Source: Streptomyces sp. NBC_01717 (GTDB lineage Bacteria; Actinomycetota; Actinomycetes; Streptomycetales; Streptomycetaceae). Taken from it: a stretch of 64,000 bases of DNA. Location of the stretch: the NCBI RefSeq assembly GCF_036248255.1, contig NZ_CP109178.1, positions 620,001-684,000 on the forward strand, given 5' to 3'. The position numbers and the translations under genes are program-made. Below are positions 24,544 to 31,561 of the stretch, piece after piece. The notes beneath the pieces were generated by a model. That model had not been told where the DNA came from. It ran no database searches and was given only the letters and a program-made list of their open reading frames with translations. How positions within the stretch are numbered: position 1 is the first letter of the stretch; each line of letters opens with the position of its first letter.

Positions 24544-25113
24544 TCAGTGAGCGTTTACGGCGAGCGCTGCGTCGATCTCGCGGAGGAACGGCCCCAGGTC
24601 ACCTGGATTGCGCGAGGTGATGAGGGGCCAGCCGCGGGAGTCATCCTTGATGACTGGCGCGTCGACCCATTCACCACCGGCATTGCGGATGTCGGTCCTC
24701 AGCGACGGGTAGGAGGTAAGTTTCTTGCCTTCGAGCACACCCGCTTCGACCAGGGCCCAGGGGCCGTGGCAGATGGCTGCTACGGGGCGGCCTGTCGACG
24801 TGAAGGAGCGGACGATCTCCGTCGCCGAGTCCTGCCGACGCAGCCTGTCGGCGTTCAACGTGCCACCCGGCACAAGCAGTAGGTCGTAATCGGCCGGGTC
24901 GACCTCCCTCAGAGTGAATTCGGGCCGAACGGTTTTTCCGGGGGCCTTGTCGCCGACGAGGGTCTGGACGTCGCCCGCTGACACGGCAGCTACATCCACA
25001 TCCGCGCCCCAGCCCCGCAGGTGTTCGAGAGGTACCAGGAGTTCGTCCTGCTCGACACCGTAGTTCGTGACGATTGCCAGCACTTTCCGCATGCTCACGT
25101 CGTTGTCAGACAT
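24544..25113 (-). CDS. Type 1 glutamine amidotransferase/PfpI-DJ-1 family protein
   Basis: 189 residues. The fold is that of the DJ-1/PfpI superfamily: KVLAIVTNYGVEQDELLVPL at the N-terminus, YDLLLVPGGTLNADRLRR, the nucleophile elbow PVAAICHGPWALVEAGVL with the catalytic Cys, and KLTSYPSLRTDIRNAGGEWV. Members act as proteases, glyoxalases or chaperones. The motif pattern is closest to PfpI/YhbO-type stress proteins. The start at 25113 (MSDNDVSM) follows a weak GAGAGGATCTGG site. A second DJ-1-like gene is at 44305. Confidence 0.88.
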   Translation of the reverse strand: MSDNDVSMRKVLAIVTNYGVEQDELLVPLEHLRGWGADVDVAAVSAGDVQTLVGDKAPGKTVRPEFTLREVDPADYDLLLVPGGTLNADRLRRQDSATEIVRSFTSTGRPVAAICHGPWALVEAGVLEGKKLTSYPSLRTDIRNAGGEWVDAPVIKDDSRGWPLITSRNPGDLGPFLREIDAALAVNAH

Positions 25114-25756
25114 TTCCAGATCCTCTCGGGCCAGAACGGTCCGCCGGGAGCCATGTGCTGTCATGGAATCTCAGGTCCCGCCGACAGGGCCGCCTTGCTG
25201 CAGAGCGGGACAGTGCCATGGGTGTCGCACAACAGGGCCGTGCGGTGATCGCCCTCCGCCGCCTGGCCAAATGGCTCCGCCGCCGTACCGGGATGCGGCC
25301 TACGCCGCCCTGCCGGCGTTCGGTACGGGAACCTCGCCGCAGCTGGGCCCAGCGCCGTGCGGCTGAGGGGTCGGGGTGGCGAGACGGCAAGGGGCACCCT
25401 TCGTCAGAATGCCCGTCCGGCGCCCCGAGGGCGAGCGCACAGCGGGGGTGAGAGGCGGGAAGCCTCTGCGCTTGTCGGCGACCACGCGATGAGCTGGGAA
25501 ATGGGGCTGTGGAACAGCGATATCTGCACCATGTTTCCGCTGGAGATCCGATCCGCCGGTTCGCCCGCAACGCATACCGGCACCGCAAAGTGTCGAAGGG
25601 CAGCCGGTCGTGAGCGATGGGCAGGAGCCACTCCGCCACTCGGCCGCACCGGTAGTGCTGCGCCCGTGCCGGATTGGACCCGCCGCCATTCGCAGTTGGC
25701 TGGATACGGTCAGGGCTGCTGCTCTTCGGTCCGCGTCGTGGTGGCCGTAATCGTGT
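25114..25756. other. Intergenic region, probably degraded sequence
   Basis: About 640 bases. No frame on either strand gives a recognisable family, and long frames have no ribosome binding sites. It borders an alcohol dehydrogenase remnant, so part of it may be decayed gene sequence. Confidence 0.4.
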
Positions 25757-26227
25757 CCTCGGTTGGGCGCCGGCCGCATCATCTCCATGTCCCGGCACGA
25801 GCCCCGGCAGAATCTGGCCCGCAAGTTCGGTGCCACCGACATCGTCGCCGGGCGCGGCGACGACGGCATCGCCCGCGTCAAGGAGCTGACCGGCGGTATC
25901 GGCGCCGACCGAGTGCTGGAGTGCGTGGGCACCGAACAGTCCATGCAGCAGGCGCTGCGCTCGACGCGGCCCGGCGGCAATGTCGGCTTCGTCGGCGTTC
26001 CCCACGGTGTGGCGATCGACGGCGAAGAGCTGTTCTACTCCCACGTCGGCCTGCGCGGCGGCACGGCACCCATCCGCGAATTCCTGCCGGACCTCATCGA
26101 CCGGGTGCTCTCCGGCCGCATCGACCCGGGCAAGGTCTTCGACCTGGTACTACCGCTCTAGCAGGTCGCCGAGGGCTACAGAGCGATGGACGAGCGGCGC
26201 GCCATCAAGACGCTCTTCAGGCCCTGA
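25757..26227 (+). pseudogene. Zinc-type alcohol dehydrogenase, C-terminal remnant with an in-frame stop
   Basis: The frame reads LGAGRIISMSRHEPRQNLAR, then TDIVAGRGDDGIARVKELTG, CVGTEQSMQQALRSTRPGGN and IREFLPDLIDRVLSGRIDPG. That is the NAD(P)-binding half of a zinc-dependent medium-chain dehydrogenase. A TAG at 26159-26161 interrupts the frame, after which QVAEGYRAMDERRAIKTLFR completes the usual C-terminus. The catalytic half with the zinc ligands is missing. An intact relative is at 46515. The gene is dead by truncation and by a nonsense codon. Confidence 0.85.
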
Positions 26228-26560
26228 GCCACAGCCGGTCGGCCCCTGCTCGGCCTTGCCCTGGTTCTCAGGGCCGGGCCGCATCGGCCGCGGGCAAGTC
26301 GGGGCACGGGCCGTTGCCGCCGTAGGCGGGCAGGACGCCTACGGCGGGGTGATCCTCGCGCGGCGGCCGGCCGGGAAATCCCGGATGTTCTTGGTGTTGT
26401 CCTTGTGTTGTTCTTGGTGCTGTCCACAAGATCCGGCTGAACCCCGTGCGCGAAAGGGGGTTCCGCCAGTACCTGCAACAACCTGCTGATCGCGGCCCGT
26501 CCGGTGCAGGCGGCCGGTACCGGGGCGATGATGCCGCGCAACTCGGAAGGAGGCCCACGG
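26228..26560. other. Intergenic region with a short direct repeat, upstream of DUF2255
   Basis: About 330 bases. Two near-identical 15-base copies of TTCTTGGTGnTGTCC lie at 26389-26403 and 26412-26426 in a T/G-rich stretch, 23 bases apart. They could be a regulator site for the following genes. No gene is recognised. Confidence 0.45.
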
Positions 26561-26935
26561 ATGACCACCTGGACACCGGACGAACTGTCCCGTATCGCGA
26601 GCGCCGACGAACTGAGCATCCAACCCCGTCGCACGGACGGCAGCTTGCGCCCACCGACGCCGATCTGGGTCGTGCGCGACGGCGACGACCTGTACGTGCG
26701 CGCCTACCGCGGCCGCAGCGGCGCCTGGTTCCGCACCGCCCGGGCCACCCACACCGGCCACATCGCGGCCGGCGGCGTCGACCGGGACGTGACCTTCAAG
26801 GAAGTCGACGACCCGGCCCTGACGGAACGCCTGGACGACGCCTACCGCACCAAGTACGCCCGCTACAGCGCCTACGTCCCGCCCATGGTCGCGGACACCG
26901 CCCGTGCCGCGACCCTGCGTCTCACCCCCGGCTGA
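26561..26935 (+). CDS. DUF2255 family protein
   Basis: 124 residues: MTTWTPDELSRIASADELSI, then PIWVVRDGDDLYVRAYRGRS and GAWFRTARATHTGHIAAGGV. This is DUF2255, a split-barrel-like family that resembles nitroreductase or flavin-binding proteins annotated with PPOX relatives. Cofactor and reaction are unknown. The ATG at 26561 follows AAGGAGG with good spacing. An SDR follows 56 bases later on the same strand; they probably form one operon. Confidence 0.85.
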   Translation: MTTWTPDELSRIASADELSIQPRRTDGSLRPPTPIWVVRDGDDLYVRAYRGRSGAWFRTARATHTGHIAAGGVDRDVTFKEVDDPALTERLDDAYRTKYARYSAYVPPMVADTARAATLRLTPG

Positions 26936-26991
26936 CACCCCGTCCCGTCGCCCGCTCACCGCAGCAGCGGCCCCTTCGTGAGGAAGACACC

Positions 26992-27657
26992 ATGACCACT
27001 GTCGCCATCATCGGCGCAGGCCCCGGCCTGGGCCTGGCCACCGCTCGCCGCTTCGGGCGCGAAGGCCACGACATCGCCCTGATCGCCCGCACCCCCCAGC
27101 ACCTCGACGACCTCACCGCGGTCCTGGCCAAGGAGGGCGTCCGCGCCCAGGGGTTTGCCGCCGACGTCAGCGACCCGGATTCCTTGCAGGCCGCTCTGGA
27201 CGCTGCCGCCACCCTGCTCGGCCCGATCGAGGTCTTGCAGTACAGCCCGATCCCCCACCGCGACTTCATGAAACCGGTACTGGACACCAGCTCCGGAGAC
27301 CTGGCCGCCCCGCTCGCGTTCTCGGTGCACGGCCCCGCAACGGCCGTACAGCAGGTTCTGCCCGGAATGCGCCAACTGGGCCGCGGCACCGTCATCTTCG
27401 TCAACGGCGGCACCGCGGTACGCCCGCACCCCGACCGCGCCGGCACCTCCGTCGCGTTCGCCGCCGAGAGCGCCTACGGCCAAATGCTGCACGACGCGCT
27501 GCAAGCAGAGAACATCCACGTCGCCCAGCTGATCATCCCCGGCGCCATCACGCCCGGGGACCCGCGCAAGGACCCCGACGTGCTCGCCGACACCCTGTGG
27601 CAGCTGCACACCGGCCGCGGCCCCTACCGCACGTTCGCCGAACCCCTGGACGCCTGA
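26992..27657 (+). CDS. SDR family NAD(P)-dependent oxidoreductase
   Basis: 221 residues: MTTVAIIGAGPGLGLATARR with a GxGxGLG variant of the Rossmann motif, then HDIALIARTPQHLDDLTAVL, ADVSDPDSLQAALDAAATLL and QVLPGMRQLGRGTVIFVNGG. Where classical SDRs have NNAG this protein has LQYSPIP, and the usual catalytic YxxxK is replaced by an ESAYGQML-like stretch. It may therefore be a non-classical member with altered activity. The ATG at 26992 is placed at the Rossmann strand. It follows DUF2255 and precedes the P450 set. Confidence 0.85.
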   Translation: MTTVAIIGAGPGLGLATARRFGREGHDIALIARTPQHLDDLTAVLAKEGVRAQGFAADVSDPDSLQAALDAAATLLGPIEVLQYSPIPHRDFMKPVLDTSSGDLAAPLAFSVHGPATAVQQVLPGMRQLGRGTVIFVNGGTAVRPHPDRAGTSVAFAAESAYGQMLHDALQAENIHVAQLIIPGAITPGDPRKDPDVLADTLWQLHTGRGPYRTFAEPLDA

Positions 27658-27942
27658 CCACCACCTTCCTTGCCGCACACCGATCCGGAGGTCACACCCC
27701 AGACCTGCCCACGCCACGCCACTGGTCCAATGGGCCAAGCATTTTCCCGACCTGCTGCGGGTCGGTGGGTTTCCGTCGGTGCTGAGCCCACGTCCTGCGG
27801 ACCGCCTCCGTCACCCCTTGCAGGACCCGCAGAACGAGTACCGAGGTGGGCACCTGGTGCGACACGGGCGTGAAGGGCGCCCGGTGCGATACCGGCGTAG
27901 AAAGGTAAGGGGACGCCGGGACGACTCAGGGAGTGACCAGCC

Positions 27943-28152
27943 ATGCAGATCGTTGTGGACCTCACGCGCTGCCAGGGCTATGCGCAGTGCGTGTTCCTCG
28001 CGCCGGAAGTGTTCGAGCTGCACGGTGAAGAGGGGTTGCTGTACGCCACGGCCGTCCCGGACGACCAGGTTGAGCGCGTGCGCCAGGCTGCGGCGGCGTG
28101 CCCGGTCCAGGCCATCCTCGCCGGCGAGGGGGTGAGCGCCCGTGCCCGGTGA
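27943..28152 (+). CDS. [3Fe-4S] ferredoxin of a P450 system
   Basis: 69 residues: MQIVVDLTRCQGYAQCVFLA with Cys at about residues 10 and 16, and the third Cys in AAACPVQAI. The spacing and short length match single-cluster ferredoxins that pass electrons to actinomycete cytochromes P450. A second cluster is not expected, since the other Cys positions are filled by other residues. The coding sequence overlaps the ferredoxin reductase start by 11 bases, so the two are made together. The P450 follows. Confidence 0.92.
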   Translation: MQIVVDLTRCQGYAQCVFLAPEVFELHGEEGLLYATAVPDDQVERVRQAAAACPVQAILAGEGVSARAR

Positions 28153-29515
28153 TCTGCGGGACGGCCGTATCGTCATCGTCGGCGCGTCGCTGGCCGGGTT
28201 GAGGGCCGCGGAGACGCTGCGCGACGAAGGCTTCACCGGCTCACTCACCGTGGTGGGGGATGAGCCCCACCCGCCGTACGACCGCCCTCCGCTGTCCAAG
28301 CAGGTACTGCTCGGCAAGGCGTCGGCGGACGCCACGGCGCTGCCGATGCGCCGGGATCCGGACGCCGACTGGCGGCTGGGAGTAGCCGCCACCGGCCTGG
28401 ACCCTTTGGAGAAACAGGTGATGCTGGCCGACGGCGAGTCGCTGCCGTTCGACCGGCTGCTCATCACCACCGGGACCCGGGCGCGCCCCTGGCCGAACCC
28501 GGAGGAGGCCTCCCTGGACGGGGTGTTCACCCTGCGCACCAGTGACGAGGCCGGGGGCCTGGCCGAGCGGTTGGCCGCCGGGCCGGGTCGGGTGCTGGTG
28601 ATCGGCGCCGGCTTCACCGGTTCGGAGATCGCCTCGGCCTGCCGCGAGCGGGGTATCGAGGTCACGGTCGCAGAACGGGGCCCCGCACCCCTGGTGGGCG
28701 CGCTCGGCGGCACCCTGTCGAAACTTGCGGCCGTCATGCATCGCAACCACGGCGTGGACCTGCGCTGCGGGGTGACGGTCACCGCCCTGCGCGGGGACGG
28801 GAACGGCAGATTCGTCGGTGCGGACCTGTCCGACGGAAGCCGTGTCGACGCGGACTTGTGCGTCGTGGCGTTGGGGGCGGTCCGCAACGTCGAGTGGCTG
28901 GCGGAGTCCGGGCTGGCAGCGGGTCCGCGCGGAGTCGCCTGCGACGCCGGGTGCCGGGCCTTCAACATGTACGGGATCGTCACCGACGACGTCTTCGTGG
29001 CCGGCGATGTCTCCCGGTTCCCGCACCCTCTGTTCGGGTACCAGATGCTCTCCCTGGAACACTGGGGCAACGCGGTCGCACAGGCCGAGGTGGCGGCCCA
29101 CAACATGGTCTGCCCAGGGCCGCTGCGGCGCCCGCACCTCGCTGTTCCGACATTCTGGTCGACCCAGTTCGGGCTCAACATCAAGTCGGTGGGCGTGCCC
29201 ACCTACTCCGACCACGTGGTCATCGCCCAAGGCTCTCTGGAGGCGCGCCGCCTGGCCGTGGTCTACGGCTTCCAAGGACGGGTCACCGCCGCCGTCACCG
29301 TCGACATGGCCAAGTCGCTCGACTACTACAAGCACCTGATCGAGACGGCCGCTCCGTTCCCGCCCCCGCCCGGCTCGGCGGACCGTGCGATCGCGGCCGA
29401 CATCACGATTCCCTCCGACGTGCCGGACGCGAGCGGGCTGTCCCACGGCCCCACCGTGGCGCTCACCGGTCACCTGCCCGATCGCCGGCTGACGGTGGTA
29501 CAGCCCACCCGCTGA
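28142..29515 (+). CDS. FAD-dependent ferredoxin reductase
   Basis: 457 residues. FAD-binding IVIVGASLAGLRAAETLRDE at the N-terminus, RPPLSKQVLLGK, the NAD-binding RVLVIGAGFTGSEIASACRE, and VFVAGDVSRFPHPLFGYQML with the second FAD contact. This is the ferredoxin--NAD(P)+ reductase type (putidaredoxin-reductase-like) that feeds a P450 through ferredoxin. The C-terminus is about 40 residues longer than usual (GPTVALTGHLPDRRLTVVQP). The GTG at 28142 overlaps the ferredoxin gene. Ferredoxin, reductase and P450 form a complete electron-transfer chain in consecutive genes. Confidence 0.92.
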   Translation: MPGDLRDGRIVIVGASLAGLRAAETLRDEGFTGSLTVVGDEPHPPYDRPPLSKQVLLGKASADATALPMRRDPDADWRLGVAATGLDPLEKQVMLADGESLPFDRLLITTGTRARPWPNPEEASLDGVFTLRTSDEAGGLAERLAAGPGRVLVIGAGFTGSEIASACRERGIEVTVAERGPAPLVGALGGTLSKLAAVMHRNHGVDLRCGVTVTALRGDGNGRFVGADLSDGSRVDADLCVVALGAVRNVEWLAESGLAAGPRGVACDAGCRAFNMYGIVTDDVFVAGDVSRFPHPLFGYQMLSLEHWGNAVAQAEVAAHNMVCPGPLRRPHLAVPTFWSTQFGLNIKSVGVPTYSDHVVIAQGSLEARRLAVVYGFQGRVTAAVTVDMAKSLDYYKHLIETAAPFPPPPGSADRAIAADITIPSDVPDASGLSHGPTVALTGHLPDRRLTVVQPTR

Positions 29516-29546
29516 CCCACGTCCCGCCCAATCACGAGGAGCCACC

Positions 29547-30752
29547 ATGGACTCCGAGACCTTGCTGGCTCGGATCACCGACTACGAGAACCGCCCCAAC
29601 CCCTACCCGCTGTACGCGGAACTCCGCGAGGCCGGTCCCGTGGTGCGGCAGGCGGACGGCAGCTATCTGATCGGCACCTACCACGAGATCGCTGCTCTGC
29701 TCCACGACCCTCGGATGAGTGCCGATCCACGCATCCGCACGGCTCCGTCCCCGTACCCGGCCGGTGAGACGGTGAAGCCGCCGTTCCTGCGGCTCGACGA
29801 CCCCGAGCACCACAGGCTGCGCACGCTGGCGATGCGCCCGTTCGGCCCGCCGCACAGCCCCGGCCGGGTCGACGCCATGCGCGGCGAGATCACCCGCATC
29901 ACCGGGGAACTGGTCGAGGAACTCCGGGACCGCAAGCAGATCGATATCGTCGACGACTTCGCCTACCCCCTGCCCATCACAGTCATCTGCCGACTGCTCG
30001 GCGTCCCGCGCGAGGACGAGTCGCTGTTCCAGGCATGGACCGACGCCATCGTCGCGACTGCCGACATCGGGCCCGAGGAAGACACCACGGAACGGGACCA
30101 GACGGGCCGCCAGGCCCGGCAGGAGATGGGCCTGTACCTGGTCAACCTCGCTGAACAGCGCCGCGACCGGCCCACCGACGACATGCTCTCCGCCTTCGTC
30201 AACGAGCCGGATCCGGCCCTGCGGCTCAGTCAGGAGGAACTCGCGGAAACCACTGTGCTGTTGTTCATCGCGGGGCACGAGACCACGGTCAATCTGATCA
30301 CCAACGGAGTCCTCACACTGCTGCGCCAACCCGAGCAACTGGACCACCTTCGTCGCGAGCCCGACCTGCTGCCACGGGCGGTGGAGGAACTACTGCGCTA
30401 CGAACCCCCGGTCCACATGCGCGAGAGGGTCCCCCACGCCGACATCGACATCGCCGGCACCACGATTTCCCGAGGAACGTCCGTCGTACTGGCGCTGGCC
30501 TCAGGCAACCGCGACCCGAGGCGGTTCCACGAGCCCGATCGATTCGATCCCACCCGGCCGGACAACCAGCACTTCGGCTTCGGCAGCGGCATCCACCTGT
30601 GCTACGGCGCACCCGTCGCCCGCCTCGAGGCCGAGGCCGCACTCGGCGCGCTGATCCCCCACCTGAGCGCGGCAAGCCTGGCCCAGGACCCGCCCCCCTA
30701 CCGGCAGAACGCCATGCTCCGAGGCCCCCGCCACCTGCCCATCCACCTGTGA
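29547..30752 (+). CDS. Cytochrome P450
   Basis: 401 residues. The I-helix motif LFIAGHETTVNLITNGVLTL has the acid/Thr pair, the K-helix has EELLRYEPPVHMR (ExxR), and the heme-binding loop FGFGSGIHLCYGAPVARLEA holds Cys 352 as the axial ligand. All features fit a working class I bacterial P450. The substrate cannot be read; the family is typical of secondary metabolism or xenobiotic hydroxylation. The gene follows the reductase by 31 bases with AGGAGCC upstream of the ATG. It is probably in one transcript with the ferredoxin and reductase. Confidence 0.95.
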   Translation: MDSETLLARITDYENRPNPYPLYAELREAGPVVRQADGSYLIGTYHEIAALLHDPRMSADPRIRTAPSPYPAGETVKPPFLRLDDPEHHRLRTLAMRPFGPPHSPGRVDAMRGEITRITGELVEELRDRKQIDIVDDFAYPLPITVICRLLGVPREDESLFQAWTDAIVATADIGPEEDTTERDQTGRQARQEMGLYLVNLAEQRRDRPTDDMLSAFVNEPDPALRLSQEELAETTVLLFIAGHETTVNLITNGVLTLLRQPEQLDHLRREPDLLPRAVEELLRYEPPVHMRERVPHADIDIAGTTISRGTSVVLALASGNRDPRRFHEPDRFDPTRPDNQHFGFGSGIHLCYGAPVARLEAEAALGALIPHLSAASLAQDPPPYRQNAMLRGPRHLPIHL

Positions 30753-31090
30753 CTCGGCTGCGTGGCGGCCAACTGCAGCAGGCAGGAGTGGCGGTCCTTC
30801 GATACCGGACGAAGTACGCCGTGAGACCTGACGGCCGGCCACACCGTCGGCATCTCGCCCACCAAGGTCGGGAAGGTCATTGACGACAGGGCTCCCCTCC
30901 CCCCGCAACATCCGCCGCCACCGGGCGGGAAGGAACGACGGCGGCCAGGCCCTCGGAGGAGGCCACTGCCGTCAGGGGCATGGGGGCGGGCCTGCGAACA
31001 GCGGTTCCGGGGATGGCGGCCAGCAGCGCCAGCGCGGGAAACTCCACAAGTAACTTGGCAAAGTCACTTGTGGAGTTTTATGCTCGGGTC
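30753..31090. other. Intergenic region between P450 and MarR genes
   Basis: About 340 bases without a recognisable gene. The last 52 bases hold the MarR-type palindrome listed separately. No good terminator was seen after the P450. Confidence 0.45.
31039..31078. promoter_or_regulatory. Large palindromic operator upstream of the MarR gene
   Basis: Perfect 13-bp arms AAACTCCACAAGT (31039-31051) and ACTTGTGGAGTTT (31066-31078) enclose a 14-bp centre. Two AAGTnACTT palindromes, 13 bp apart, fall in the structure (31048-31056 and 31061-31069). The whole ends 12 bases before the MarR start at 31091. It is a strong candidate for MarR autoregulation. Confidence 0.75.
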
Positions 31091-31561
31091 ATGCACACGA
31101 ACCCCACGCCGCAGCAGTCCACTGCGACCGCGCAGCGCCTCAACGACGCGATGAAACGACTGCGCGCACGCCTGCGCGCGGAGTCGGGGCAGCATGCGAC
31201 CGGCCTGACCGCCACGCAGCTCGGCGTACTGGCAAGCGTGGTACGGGAGGGCCCCGTCACTGCTGCCCGACTCGCGACGCTGGAGCACGTCAGCGCGCAA
31301 TCCATCGCGCAGAGCCTGGCGGTACTCAAGGCCGCCGGGATGGTCCACAGCGAGCCCGATCCGCAGGACGGCCGCAAGAAACTGATGAGCGCCAACGTGT
31401 CCGCGACCGAACTCGTCGACAATCTGCTCGCGGGACGCGCCTCCTTCCTGGCGCGGGCCATCGACCAGGTCGTCGCCCCGGACGAGCAGCAGGACGTGGA
31501 GAAGGCCATCGAACTGCTGGAGCGTCTGGCCGCGGCCGACCTGAGCGACGGCGCCTTGTGA
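31091..31561 (+). CDS. MarR family transcriptional regulator
   Basis: 156 residues: the winged-helix core LTATQLGVLASVVREGPVTA, ARLATLEHVSAQSIAQSLAV, and KAAGMVHSEPDPQDGRKKLM, whose DPQDGRKK is the conserved wing. The C-terminal helices (DNLLAGRASFLARAIDQVV) form the dimer interface. The next gene is an MFS transporter, coupled by a GTGA overlap, and a large palindrome precedes the gene. It is therefore likely a repressor of an efflux operon that responds to a small molecule. The start at 31091 is uncertain: a GTG at 31070 is in frame, and no strong ribosome binding site is seen. Confidence 0.9.
   Translation: MHTNPTPQQSTATAQRLNDAMKRLRARLRAESGQHATGLTATQLGVLASVVREGPVTAARLATLEHVSAQSIAQSLAVLKAAGMVHSEPDPQDGRKKLMSANVSATELVDNLLAGRASFLARAIDQVVAPDEQQDVEKAIELLERLAAADLSDGAL

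Noticed and set aside
26446..27657. Upstream extension of the SDR frame through the DUF2255 gene
   Set aside because: The extension is out of frame with DUF2255, which has a strong ribosome binding site and family match. The SDR starts naturally at 26992.
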